From an uncultured Chromatiaceae bacterium (GTDB lineage Bacteria > Pseudomonadota > Gammaproteobacteria > Enterobacterales > Alteromonadaceae): a stretch of 6,607 nt of DNA. The notes below the pieces were generated by a model that was not told where the DNA came from, did not search any database, and saw only the letters and a list, made by a program, of their open reading frames with translations. The number at the start of each line of letters is the position of its first letter. Positions within the stretch are counted from its first letter, which is position 1. Both the position numbers and the translations under genes were made by a program. The stretch is from NCBI GenBank assembly GCA_946481195.1, contig CAMLNG010000215.1, forward strand, positions 1 to 6,607. The letters are read 5' to 3'. Of this stretch, positions 1-6,607 are shown piece after piece.

Positions 1-688
1 GTACCGTTGCTGCCGGCAAAGCGGCAGGGGCCAGAGGCTGGTCAAACAGATAGGTTTTAGTCACCAGAGCTAAGGTCACGAGCGTAATAAATAACATCGA
101 GGTCAGGTGCCAGTGTTTGCGCATATGGTTGGCTTGCAGGTCTGCCCGCGATGAGCCAAAGGGTAATTCAACACCAGGATCTTGCTGGACTCTATACAGA
201 TGCAGCGGGTGGTCAAAGCCGTCCAATTGAAATTGCCCGGCGCTTTGTACCTGAACTTCGGTTTTATTCATCGCCAGAAACACCGCCTCAGACAGGTAAA
301 TCTCGCCTGGCGGCGTCACAGCTTCGATGCGCGACGCCAGATTGACGGCTTCGCCAAAGATGTCATGGCGGGCGGTGCGGACTTCACCCAAGTGGGCGGC
401 AATGCGGATCACTATCGGCTGTTCGTCCGGGTGTTGCTGACGGTACAGCGCCAGCCGGTCCTGCATGCGGCAGGCGCACAACATGGCATCGGTCGGCGAA
501 CGGAACGTCAGCAATAACGCGTCGCCAATCGATTTCACCAGCTGGCCGGAGAATTTTTTAATTTGTGGTTTTAACAGGCTTTCAAAATTTTGCAGCAAAG
601 AGGCATTTTGCCGGCGCGACTGACGGTTGGTGGTGGCGGTGAAGCCGGCAATATCAACAAACAGGATCGTCAGATTTTCGGTATGCAC
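1..688 (-). CDS. Membrane-anchored class III adenylyl cyclase, N-terminal part (runs off the left edge)
   Basis: Class III cyclases convert ATP (or GTP) to the cyclic nucleotide and pyrophosphate. The visible 229 residues begin almost directly with the catalytic domain (about 5-168). The metal-binding Asp12 lies in LTILFVDIAGFT and Asp56 in VKSIGDALL. Lys52 and Asp109 are the purine-specifying pair, and Asn116 and Arg120 in DIFGEAVNLASR are the transition-state residues. The D-to-D spacing of 44, K-to-D of 4, D-to-N of 7 and N-to-R of 4 match the family, and the Lys/Asp pair favours ATP as substrate. A hydrophobic segment (about 194-210) after Arg-Lys-His is a likely transmembrane helix, so the catalytic half should be cytoplasmic and the unseen C-terminal part extracytoplasmic. 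No ATG lies in frame back to the stop near 783. The GTG at 688, with AGGA ten bases upstream, is the best start. The gene follows the leu terminator on the same strand and is probably transcribed separately. The domain call is firm, but the cellular role is unknown. Confidence 0.9.
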   Translation of the reverse strand, partial: MHTENLTILFVDIAGFTATTNRQSRRQNASLLQNFESLLKPQIKKFSGQLVKSIGDALLLTFRSPTDAMLCACRMQDRLALYRQQHPDEQPIVIRIAAHLGEVRTARHDIFGEAVNLASRIEAVTPPGEIYLSEAVFLAMNKTEVQVQSAGQFQLDGFDHPLHLYRVQQDPGVELPFGSSRADLQANHMRKHWHLTSMLFITLVTLALVTKTYLFDQPLAPAALPAATV

Positions 689-813
689 TGTCGGGTCGTC
701 CTGCGCTTGGCCCCGGGTTCCGACAGCTTCACAGACCCTGATGTAATCGAGTGTTACCGATCGAGCATAGTCAGGAAGTTATTGTTTTACCCAATAAATT
801 TCGACTTTTCCCT

Positions 814-844
814 GTTATAGGGGGTTAGGTGTGTGAACTGTAAA
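814..844 (-). promoter_or_regulatory. Candidate promoter for the cyclase gene
   Basis: On the minus strand TTTACA (839-844, five of six bases of the -35 consensus) is followed after 19 bases by TATAAC (814-819, five of six bases of the -10 consensus). The spacer is longer than the ideal 17, so this is a weak call. It lies between the leu terminator and the cyclase start, where a promoter is expected. It would leave a 5' untranslated region of about 120 bases. No other feature is seen between 689 and 885. Confidence 0.3.
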
Positions 845-885
845 TGAAGCTTGATAAAAATAAAGGGAAGATGCTGAAAACTTGC

Positions 886-931
886 TGAAAAGAGAAGGAA
901 AACAGCGATGTACTGCGAAAGTACATCGCTG
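886..931 (-). terminator. Rho-independent terminator of the leu operon
   Basis: A perfect 12-bp inverted repeat (903-914 with 920-931) encloses a 5-nt loop. Read on the minus strand, the stem is CAGCGATGTACT, the loop TTCGC, then AGTACATCGCTG. The RNA continues with a pyrimidine-rich, U-rich tail (GTTTTCCTTCTCTTTT, ending near 887). The hairpin begins 11 bases past the leuD stop codon. There is no T-run on the plus-strand side, so it is directional and should separate the leu operon from the cyclase gene downstream. Confidence 0.85.
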
Positions 932-942
932 GCGGCGAAGGC

Positions 943-1545
943 TTAACCTAACCAGGGCTGGCTGGCGCGGCGCTTCGCTTCATAGGCATCAATCTGCGGG
1001 CTGAAGGTTTCACTGGCGCCGATAAAATCCAGGCCGCTGAGCAAACGCTGTTTAATATCGGCATCAATGCTAAAGCCTATCGCGGCGTTATTGCCCAGTA
1101 AAATTTCCTGATTGGCCAAATCGATGTGCCACTGCTGCGGGCCCTGTTTGCAGCGGTTAAACAGGAAATCAATGTTGGCGGCGCTGAGGCTTATCAGCAA
1201 CATGCCGTTGTTGATACTGTTGTTAAAGAAAATATCGGCAAAGCTTTCGGCGATGACGACGTTAAAACCATATTGCTGAATAGCCCAGGGCGCGTGTTCG
1301 CGGCTGGAGCCACAGCCAAAGTTGGCGCGGGTCAGCAGCACAGATGCACCCTGATATTGTGGTTCGTTCAGCACAAATTCCGGGTTGGCACTGCCATCGG
1401 CCAGATAACGCCAGTCAAAAAACAGCGCTTCGGCAAAACCGTCGCGACTGACAGAGGTCAGAAACTGTTTCGGGATGATTTGGTCGGTATCAACGTTATT
1501 TTTGTCCAGCGGGCACACCAGGCCCTTGGCGAAGATCTCACTCAT
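943..1545 (-). CDS. leuD: 3-isopropylmalate dehydratase, small subunit
   Basis: LeuD is the swivel-domain subunit that pairs with LeuC to isomerise 2-isopropylmalate to 3-isopropylmalate in the cytoplasm. The 200-residue product has the usual family length (about 201 in E. coli). It carries the typical stretches [12 protein letters not shown] (about 19-30), [14 protein letters not shown] (substrate-binding loop, about 74-87) and [11 protein letters not shown] (about 106-116). Its ATG overlaps the leuC stop codon in an ATGA arrangement, which suggests translational coupling. GGAG lies 7 bases before the ATG, inside the end of leuC. It is the last gene of the operon, and the terminator follows at once. 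No frameshift or missing motif is seen. Confidence 0.98.
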   Translation of the reverse strand: MSEIFAKGLVCPLDKNNVDTDQIIPKQFLTSVSRDGFAEALFFDWRYLADGSANPEFVLNEPQYQGASVLLTRANFGCGSSREHAPWAIQQYGFNVVIAESFADIFFNNSINNGMLLISLSAANIDFLFNRCKQGPQQWHIDLANQEILLGNNAAIGFSIDADIKQRLLSGLDFIGASETFSPQIDAYEAKRRASQPWLG

Positions 1546-2954
1546 GCGCTTGCTCCGGTTAAAGTGGCCACATCAACAAATTTGCCGTGAATAGCAGCAG
1601 CAGCGGCCATCGCCGGGCTGACTAAATGGGTGCGGCTGCCGCGGCCCTGCCGGCCTTCAAAGTTGCGGTTGGATGTCGAGGCACAACGTTGACCAGCGTC
1701 AACGCGGTCGTCGTTCATGCCCAGACACATTGAACAACCCGGTTCGCGCCATTCAAAACCAGCGGCTTTAAAAGTGTCAGCGAGGCCTTCAGCTTCAGCC
1801 TGACGTTTGACCTGGCCAGAGCCCGGTACCACTAAAGCGCGCACGCCAGCGGCGACTGTTTTACCGGCCACCACAGCAGCGGCAGCACGCAAATCTTCAA
1901 TCCGGCTGTTGGTGCAGGAACCGATAAATACCACATCGACGCTTACATCGGTCAGCTTCTGGCCGGCCTCTAAGCCCATATAGGCCAGCGCACGGCGGGC
2001 CGCATCGGCTTTAATCAGGTCGGTGAAAGATTCCGGTGCCGGCACCGGCTGGTCGATAGCAATCACCTGCTCAGGGTTGGTGCCCCAGGTCACCTGCGGT
2101 TTGATTTGGCTGCCATCGATTTGCACCACTTTATCAAACTGCGCGTCGGCGTCAGAGTAAAGGCTTTGCCAGTAGCTCACGGCCGCATCCCAATGCTCAG
2201 CTTTTGGTGCGAAACGGCGGCCTTGTAAATACGCAAAAGTCGTGGCATCCGGCGCGATGAGACCAGCCTTGGCGCCCATTTCGATGCTCATGTTGCACAG
2301 CGTCATCCGGCCTTCCATCGTCATGCCTTTGATGGCATCACCACAGAATTCCGCGACATAACCGTTGCCACCGGCCGTACCTAAAGCGCCTATCACTGCC
2401 AGGATCACATCTTTTGGCGTGACAAAAGGCGACAGCGTGCCGGTCACTTCCACTTTTAAGGTTTTCGCCACTTGCTGCGGCAGCGTTTGGGTTGCCAGCA
2501 CGTGCTCGACTTCAGAGGTACCGATACCAAAGGCGATAGCACCGAAGGCACCATGGGTCGAGGTGTGTGAATCGCCGCAGACGATGATCATGCCGGGCTG
2601 AGTTAAACCCAGCTCAGGGCCAATCACGTGCACAATGCCCTGATCCGGGTGATACAAATCCAGCAGTTCAATGCCACTTTCAGCGCAGTTGGCTGCTAAG
2701 GCTTCCAGCTGTTTACGTGACGTCTCGCCGGCGGCGTCATAGCTGCGCACTTGCGTCGACGTGTTGTGGTCCATTGTGGCGAAAGTTAAATCCGGCCGGC
2801 GCACTTTACGCCCGGCCTGACGCAGCCCGGCAAAAGCCTGTGGGCTGGTTACTTCGTGAATGAGATGGCGGTCAACAAACAATAAATCGGTGCTGCCGTT
2901 TAAGGCGCCGACCACGTGGCTCTGGTAAATCTTCTGATATAAAGTCTGGCCCAT
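1542..2954 (-). CDS. leuC: 3-isopropylmalate dehydratase, large subunit
   Basis: LeuC is the aconitase-family large subunit that holds the 4Fe-4S cluster used for the dehydration and rehydration of isopropylmalate. It works as a LeuCD heterodimer. The chosen start gives 470 residues beginning [11 protein letters not shown], matching the enteric form of about 466. The cluster cysteines are Cys347 in GSCTNSR and Cys407 and Cys410 in PGCSMCLG. Further family stretches are [35 protein letters not shown] and [16 protein letters not shown]. The reading frame stays open for 62 more codons upstream, but those lie inside leuB and bear no family resemblance. The strong AAGGAG just before this ATG settles the start. 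The gap to leuB is 10 bases, and the gene overlaps leuD by 4 bases. Confidence 0.98.
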   Translation of the reverse strand: MGQTLYQKIYQSHVVGALNGSTDLLFVDRHLIHEVTSPQAFAGLRQAGRKVRRPDLTFATMDHNTSTQVRSYDAAGETSRKQLEALAANCAESGIELLDLYHPDQGIVHVIGPELGLTQPGMIIVCGDSHTSTHGAFGAIAFGIGTSEVEHVLATQTLPQQVAKTLKVEVTGTLSPFVTPKDVILAVIGALGTAGGNGYVAEFCGDAIKGMTMEGRMTLCNMSIEMGAKAGLIAPDATTFAYLQGRRFAPKAEHWDAAVSYWQSLYSDADAQFDKVVQIDGSQIKPQVTWGTNPEQVIAIDQPVPAPESFTDLIKADAARRALAYMGLEAGQKLTDVSVDVVFIGSCTNSRIEDLRAAAAVVAGKTVAAGVRALVVPGSGQVKRQAEAEGLADTFKAAGFEWREPGCSMCLGMNDDRVDAGQRCASTSNRNFEGRQGRGSRTHLVSPAMAAAAAIHGKFVDVATLTGASA

Positions 2955-2960
2955 GGTGGA

Positions 2961-2964
2961 CTCC

Positions 2965-2966
<2 letters not shown>
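2961..2966 (-). promoter_or_regulatory. leuC ribosome binding site, overlapping the leuB stop codon
   Basis: AAGGAG on the minus strand lies 6 bases before the leuC ATG and shares two bases with the leuB TAA. It rules out the longer in-frame upstream extension of leuC. It also means that ribosomes finishing leuB sit on the leuC initiation region, which would couple the two genes. Confidence 0.85.
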
Positions 2967-4059
<1,093 letters not shown>

Positions 4060-5634
4060 TTATTTTTCGATGACGCTGTCGGCGTTTTTACGCGCCAGCT
4101 TCACCGCATCAATGCGTTTGCTGCGTTCAATCAGGTTTAGTACGTGCACATAGGCCAACACTGAAGAACGCACGATGTCGGTGGCAAGGCCGGCACCGTG
4201 ATAACGGCGGCCCTGATATTCGATGATGATGTCGACCTGACCCAAGGCATTTTCACCTTCACCTTTGGCCTGCAGGTTGTAATCGACCATCTTGGCGTCT
4301 TCCAGTTTGGCAATGCGGTGAATCGCCTGAAACGCGGCTTCGACCGGACCGTTGCCTGTAGCTGCTTCAGTAAAAGTTTCTTCGCCGACGGTTAAACCAA
4401 CAGTCGCGCTCGCGACATGGCCGGTATGGGTGCTGGAACTTAAAAACGCCAGTTTGTAGCGCTCGTCGTCATCTTTTAAGTTTTCGAAAAACACCAGCGC
4501 TTCTAAGTCATAGTCAAACACCCGGCCTTTCTGGTCGGCCAGGGTTAAAAACGCCTGATACACCTGGTCTAAGTCGTAATCGTCTTTGCTGTAACCCATT
4601 TCGGTTAAGCGGTGCGCGATCACGGCACGGCCGGAACGCGAGGTCAGGTTCAGCTCGTTGGTGCGGATGCCGACTTGCTCCGGCGACATAATTTCATAAG
4701 TGTTTTGCGCTTTTAACACGCCGTCCTGGTGAATGCCTGAGCTGTGGGCAAAGGCATTTTCGCCGACAATGGCTTTGTTCGGCTGAATGGGCATGTGGCA
4801 AATCTGGCTAACCAAATGGCTGGAGCGGTAAATCTCTGTAGTTTTGATATCAGTATAAAACGGCAGGAAATCACCACGTGTTTTGATAATCATCGCCACT
4901 TCTTCCAGCGAACAGTTACCGGCCCGTTCACCGATGCCATTCACCGTACACTCAATTTGGCGCGCACCGGCCTGAATGGCACTGATGCTGTTGGCCACGG
5001 CCAGGCCTAAATCGTTGTGGCAATGCACCGAAATACGCGCCTGGTCGATATTTGGCACTTTAAACATCAGTTGGCTGATGATCTGGCCAAATTCGTTCGG
5101 AATGGTATAGCCGACGGTGTCCGGAATATTAATAGTGCTGGCACCGGCTTTGATGGCGGCTTCAACGATGCGGCACAAATCATCAATTGGTGTGCGGCCG
5201 GCGTCTTCACAGGAGAATTCGACATCATCAGTGTAACGGCGCGCGTGTTGGATACAGGCCACGGCCTGCTCGGTCGCTTGTGCTAAAGTTTTGCGTAATT
5301 TGTATTGCAGGTGCAGCGGGGAGGTGGCAATAAAGGTATGGATACGGCGGCGTTCAGCGTCTTTTAATGCCTCACCACAAGCATCGATGTCGGCGAACAC
5401 TGCGCGCGACAGACCACAAATCACCGGGCCTTTCACGCTTTGGGCAATCGCCTGCACCGAAGCAAAATCGCCCGGCGATGACACCGGGAAACCCACTTCC
5501 ATCACGTCGACATTCAAGCGCGCAATGGCGTGGGCCAGCTGGATTTTTTGTTTATGACTTAAGCTGGCCCGTAATGCCTGCTCGCCATCGCGTAAGGTGG
5601 TGTCAAAAATCCAGATCTTGTTGTCGCTGCTCAT
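4060..5634 (-). CDS. leuA: 2-isopropylmalate synthase
   Basis: LeuA condenses acetyl-CoA with 2-ketoisovalerate to give 2-isopropylmalate, the committed and leucine-inhibited step of the pathway. The 524-residue product matches the enteric form (523). The HMG-CoA-lyase-like TIM barrel comes first, with [10 protein letters not shown] (10-19, metal ligand Asp16), [11 protein letters not shown] (48-58) and [12 protein letters not shown] (138-149). [12 protein letters not shown] supplies ligands His204 and His206, and [13 protein letters not shown] supplies Asn240. A linker region then leads to the C-terminal regulatory domain (about 395-510), recognisable from [12 protein letters not shown] and [13 protein letters not shown], where leucine binds in the family. 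AGAGGA lies 7 bases before the ATG. The gene is first in the operon, about 50 bases after the attenuator U-run, so its transcription depends on read-through of that terminator. Confidence 0.98.
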   Translation of the reverse strand: MSSDNKIWIFDTTLRDGEQALRASLSHKQKIQLAHAIARLNVDVMEVGFPVSSPGDFASVQAIAQSVKGPVICGLSRAVFADIDACGEALKDAERRRIHTFIATSPLHLQYKLRKTLAQATEQAVACIQHARRYTDDVEFSCEDAGRTPIDDLCRIVEAAIKAGASTINIPDTVGYTIPNEFGQIISQLMFKVPNIDQARISVHCHNDLGLAVANSISAIQAGARQIECTVNGIGERAGNCSLEEVAMIIKTRGDFLPFYTDIKTTEIYRSSHLVSQICHMPIQPNKAIVGENAFAHSSGIHQDGVLKAQNTYEIMSPEQVGIRTNELNLTSRSGRAVIAHRLTEMGYSKDDYDLDQVYQAFLTLADQKGRVFDYDLEALVFFENLKDDDERYKLAFLSSSTHTGHVASATVGLTVGEETFTEAATGNGPVEAAFQAIHRIAKLEDAKMVDYNLQAKGEGENALGQVDIIIEYQGRRYHGAGLATDIVRSSVLAYVHVLNLIERSKRIDAVKLARKNADSVIEK

Positions 5635-5682
5635 GTCCTGTTCCTCTTGCTGAAATTTTCACCCATCAGACCTTGAGGTAAC

Positions 5683-5711
5683 AAAAAACCCCGGCCTGTG
5701 GCTCGGGGTTT
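5683..5711 (-). terminator. leu attenuator terminator hairpin
   Basis: On the minus strand AAACCCCG (5711-5704) pairs with CGGGGTTT (5693-5686). An inner GCC/GGC stem (5702-5700 with 5696-5694) is separated from it by one bulged A at 5703. The loop is 3 nt. A run of six U (5688-5683) overlaps the 3' arm and follows the GC core. This is a classic intrinsic terminator between the leader peptide gene and leuA, and its 5' arm is also needed by the antiterminator pairing. Confidence 0.9.
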
Positions 5712-5759
5712 GTTTGCTGGATCCGTTTTTACACTACGACCAATGCACAACACCCCGAG
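5702..5759 (-). promoter_or_regulatory. leu antiterminator pairing (alternative fold of the leader RNA)
   Basis: The RNA segment CTCGGGGT inside the leader peptide gene (5759-5752, codons 21-23) is perfectly complementary over 8 bp to ACCCCGAG (5709-5702). The latter forms most of the 5' arm of the terminator, so the two hairpins cannot form together. By analogy with characterised amino-acid attenuators, a ribosome stalled on the Leu codons at 5767-5790 leaves the first segment free to pair, the terminator fails and leuABCD is transcribed. The complementarity is seen directly, while the mechanism is inferred. Confidence 0.8.
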
Positions 5760-5807
5760 GTCCGATTAGGAGCACGAGGAGGCTGAGAAGAATAGTGGTC
5801 ATAGTGT
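5731..5807 (-). promoter_or_regulatory. Long-range 12-bp pairing bracketing the leader control codons
   Basis: On the minus strand ACACTATGACCA (5807-5796, codons 5-9 of the leader peptide gene) can pair with TGGTCGTAGTGT (5742-5731, around the leader stop codon). All 12 positions pair, one of them as a U-G wobble. The pairing encloses the Leu codons and the proximal antiterminator segment. It could act as the alternative fold that holds the antiterminator off when no ribosome is present. The complementarity is seen directly, and the role is inferred. Confidence 0.5.
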
Positions 5808-5820
5808 TTAAGTGATTCAT
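5734..5820 (-). CDS. leuL: leu operon leader peptide
   Basis: This 28-codon reading frame, the same length as E. coli LeuL, encodes a peptide whose centre is ILLSLLVLLI (codons 10-19). Seven of the 28 codons are Leu (TTA, CTT, four CTC, CTA), six of them within eight codons, together with two Ile and three Val. It acts as a sensor rather than as a functional protein: translation speed through the Leu codons reports charged tRNA-Leu. The start at 5820 is preceded only by a weak purine stretch (AGACAGAGCG). An internal ATG at 5802 (codon 7) has no ribosome binding site. The frame is open further upstream to 5916, but a candidate promoter (5907-5935) overlaps that region, so the longer form is unlikely. 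It ends 22 bases before the attenuator hairpin. Confidence 0.88.
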   Translation of the reverse strand: MNHLNTMTTILLSLLVLLIGPRGVVHWS

Positions 5821-5838
5821 CGCTCTGTCTTTTTTCAG

Positions 5839-5862
5839 GCGCCAAGGCCAATGTGCCGGCGC
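5839..5862 (-). other. Hairpin in the leu 5' untranslated leader
   Basis: GCGCC and GGCGC (5839-5843 with 5858-5862) form a 5-bp GC stem continued by GGC/GCC (5846-5848 with 5855-5857), with a 2-nt bulge and a 6-nt loop. It lies 18 bases upstream of the leader peptide start. On the minus strand an A-rich stretch follows, not a U-run, so it is not a terminator. It may only shape the 5' end of the leader RNA. Confidence 0.4.
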
Positions 5863-5906
5863 ATACTGCTGCAGATACACAACTGAACAAAGCTGCAGCG
5901 TTTTTA

Positions 5907-5935
5907 GTAATATCACGACAAAATGCCGAATGCAA
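5907..5935 (-). promoter_or_regulatory. Candidate leu operon promoter (extended -10)
   Basis: On the minus strand TTGCAT (5935-5930) is followed after 17 bases by TATTAC (5912-5907). TGA directly before it makes an extended -10 element (TGnTATTAC). The -35 is poor (three of six) and the -10 fair (four of six). Initiation would fall near 5900 and give about 80 nt before the leader peptide start. This is the best candidate I can find upstream of the leader, but other starts are possible. Confidence 0.4.
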
Positions 5936-6118
5936 CAGTATAGATGGCTAAATGGATACGACTTTAGGCTGATGAATTATTAAGCTGTTGGTTTTTATGT
6001 AGATTTCTGGATGGCTAAATATGTGGTTGGAGCAGTGCTCGCTGCAGCGAATTGGCTCAGAGGATGACGGAAAAAACTGCAATCAGGCGAAAAATTTACT
6101 GCATGTTGCAAAAACTAC
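5936..6118. other. Intergenic region between divergent leu and tRNA-Leu promoters, no gene
   Basis: I see no supportable gene on either strand here. The stretch holds an 11-bp direct repeat (GATGGCTAAAT at 5943-5953 and 6010-6020), a perfect 12-bp palindrome (6039-6050) and A-tracts (around 6070-6075, 6090-6096 and 6110-6114) just upstream of the tRNA promoter. The A-tracts could serve as an UP element or as Fis-binding sequence. Open frames that cross it lack a ribosome binding site or run through the tRNA gene. Confidence 0.5.
6039..6050. repeat. Perfect 12-bp palindrome TCGCTGCAGCGA
   Basis: This self-complementary 12-mer has no loop, so a site for a dimeric DNA-binding protein is likelier than an RNA hairpin. 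It lies about 69 bases upstream of the tRNA -35 element and about 100 bases upstream of the candidate leu promoter. I do not recognise it as the site of a known regulator. Confidence 0.4.
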
Positions 6119-6148
6119 ATGACAGTGAGCTAAAACCCAGCGTAAAAT
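6119..6148 (+). promoter_or_regulatory. tRNA-Leu promoter
   Basis: ATGACA (6119-6124, five of six bases of the -35 consensus) and TAAAAT (6143-6148, five of six of the -10) are 18 bases apart. The bases after the -10 (CGCCGCCG) form a GC-rich discriminator, typical of stable-RNA promoters under stringent control. A-rich sequence lies upstream. Initiation near 6155 would leave about 33 nt of 5' leader to be removed by RNase P. A short hairpin, GTGTG/CACAC at 6166-6179, lies within that leader. Confidence 0.75.
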
Positions 6149-6187
6149 CGCCGCCGTTCTGCCAAGTGTGCCTGCACACGCGACTCT

Positions 6188-6274
6188 GCCCGGGTGGTGA
6201 AATCGGTAGACACAAGGGATTTAAAATCCCTCGCTCGAAAGGGCGTGCCGGTTCAAGTCCGGCCCCGGGCACCA
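6188..6274 (+). tRNA. tRNA-Leu (anticodon UAA)
   Basis: This 87-nt class II tRNA reads leucine codons UUA and UUG. The acceptor stem GCCCGGG (6188-6194) pairs perfectly with CCCGGGC (6264-6270), followed by discriminator A (6271) and an encoded CCA (6272-6274). The anticodon stem AGGGA/TCCCT (6215-6219 with 6227-6231) encloses the loop TTTAAAA, with anticodon TAA at 6222-6224. A long variable arm closed by a GAAA loop (about 6232-6245) and the T-loop GTTCAAGTCC region complete the fold. It strongly resembles E. coli leuZ. A T-rich tail (6276-6311) follows without a clear hairpin. Confidence 0.97.
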
Positions 6275-6333
6275 CTTCCTCTGCTTTCTTCTCCTCGTAT
6301 TCTATCTTTTTCTAAACTTCATCTGCTGCAAAC

Positions 6334-6342
6334 TGCTATAAC
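6334..6342 (+). promoter_or_regulatory. Candidate extended -10 promoter for the deaminase gene
   Basis: TGCTATAAC fits the extended -10 pattern TGnTATAAT in eight of nine positions counting the free n. No good -35 is found at 16-18 bases. It lies 34 bases before the ATG, a suitable distance for a short leader. Read-through from the tRNA promoter is an alternative, because no clear terminator separates the two genes. Confidence 0.4.
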
Positions 6343-6376
6343 TAAAACCAGTTGTATTTTTGCTTCAGGAAGATGT

Positions 6377-6607
6377 ATGCCTTTTTATTCCGCTGATTTT
6401 ATTAAAGAAATGCCAAAGTCTGATTTACACCTGCATCTGGATGGCAGTTTGCGGCTGGAGTCTTTAATTGAGATGGCAAAGCGCAGCAAGCTGGTGTTGC
6501 CGTCAAATAGCGTTGAAGGCATGCAAGAGTTGGTGTTCAAGGAGCGGTATAACAACTTAGGCGAATACCTGCATGGCTTTCAGTACACCTGTGGCGTGCT
6601 TCGGGAT
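6377..6607 (+). CDS. Adenosine deaminase family protein, N-terminal part (runs off the right edge)
   Basis: Members of this metal-dependent hydrolase family deaminate adenosine or related purines in the cytoplasm (purine salvage). The 77 visible residues start MPFYSADFIKEMPKSDLHLHLDGSLR in two steps: a short N-terminal lead, then the signature SDLHLHLDGSLR (about 15-26). Its HxH pair (His18, His20) supplies zinc ligands and is followed by the Asp-Gly of the substrate pocket. The remaining catalytic residues lie beyond the window. The ATG at 6377 has AGGA 6 bases upstream. The ATG four bases earlier (6373) meets a stop after seven codons. The gene follows tRNA-Leu by 102 bases on the same strand. 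The N-terminus cannot distinguish adenosine deaminase from adenine or aminofutalosine deaminase relatives, so no symbol is given. Confidence 0.88.
   Translation, partial: MPFYSADFIKEMPKSDLHLHLDGSLRLESLIEMAKRSKLVLPSNSVEGMQELVFKERYNNLGEYLHGFQYTCGVLRD

Noticed and set aside
151..820. Plus-strand frames antisense to the cyclase gene
   Set aside because: The minus strand encodes a cyclase with all catalytic residues in place. The plus-strand frames overlap one another and have no recognisable domain.
807..825. CCCT/AGGG hairpin near the cyclase promoter
   Set aside because: The stem is 4 bp only, and the T-run is on the wrong side for a terminator on either strand.
1126..1590. Plus-strand 154-codon frame antisense to leuD
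   Set aside because: It is a shadow of the leuD/leuC coding sequence. It has no independent motif or ribosome binding site.
5824..5838. CTGT-N8-AGG resembling a LexA box
   Set aside because: The second half-site lacks the required ACAG, so it does not match the SOS operator.
5729..5935. Minus-strand 68-codon frame with an Ala-rich, signal-like N-terminal stretch
   Set aside because: It overlaps the leu leader peptide gene in another frame and begins inside the candidate leu promoter. The hydrophobic look comes from chance translation of the leader. No ribosome binding site is seen.
6052..6315. Plus-strand 87-codon open frame crossing the tRNA
   Set aside because: Its middle is a translation of the tRNA-Leu gene, a well-known annotation artefact. 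It also crosses a strong tRNA promoter and has no supporting homology.
6331..6361. Possible terminator after tRNA-Leu (AACTG/CAGTT followed by TATTTTT)
   Set aside because: The stem is only 5 bp with a 13-nt loop and would be too weak. It also overlaps the candidate deaminase promoter.

Overview
The window looks like a chromosomal stretch from a gammaproteobacterium. The leucine proteins align closely with the enteric LeuA/B/C/D type, the operon has the enteric order leuL-leuABCD, and the tRNA-Leu encodes its own CCA. The overall style suggests an Alteromonadales or Chromatiaceae relative such as Rheinheimera, but that genus-level guess is memory-based and cannot be proven here. Nothing points to a mobile element, phage, CRISPR array or defence system.

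Layout, left to right. (1) Positions 1-688, minus strand: the N-terminal 229 residues of a membrane-anchored class III adenylyl cyclase, cut by the left window edge. It probably starts at a GTG. (2) Positions 689-942: an intergenic stretch holding a strong intrinsic terminator for the leu operon (about 886-931) and a weak candidate promoter for the cyclase. (3) Positions 943-5634, minus strand: the complete leucine operon leuA-leuB-leuC-leuD, with gaps of 27 nt, 10 nt and a 4-nt ATGA overlap. (4) Positions 5683-5820, minus strand: a leu attenuator made of a 28-codon leader peptide gene rich in Leu codons, an antiterminator pairing and a GC-rich terminator with a U-run. (5) Positions 5821-6187: a shared upstream region with candidate divergent promoters for leu (minus) and for the tRNA (plus), a palindrome and a short direct repeat. 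(6) Positions 6188-6274, plus strand: tRNA-Leu(UAA). (7) Positions 6377-6607, plus strand: the first 77 residues of an adenosine-deaminase-family enzyme, cut by the right edge.

How it works together: LeuA, LeuCD and LeuB carry out the leucine-specific steps from 2-ketoisovalerate to 2-ketoisocaproate. Transcription is probably controlled by ribosome stalling on the Leu-rich leader peptide. A leucine tRNA gene is transcribed divergently from the same intergenic region, and its anticodon decodes one of the leader's Leu codons. The most notable structure is the attenuator, where two alternative pairings can be read directly: an 8-bp antiterminator, and a 12-bp pairing that closes the whole control region into a loop. 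The rest is ordinary housekeeping sequence, and I do not see a novel system.
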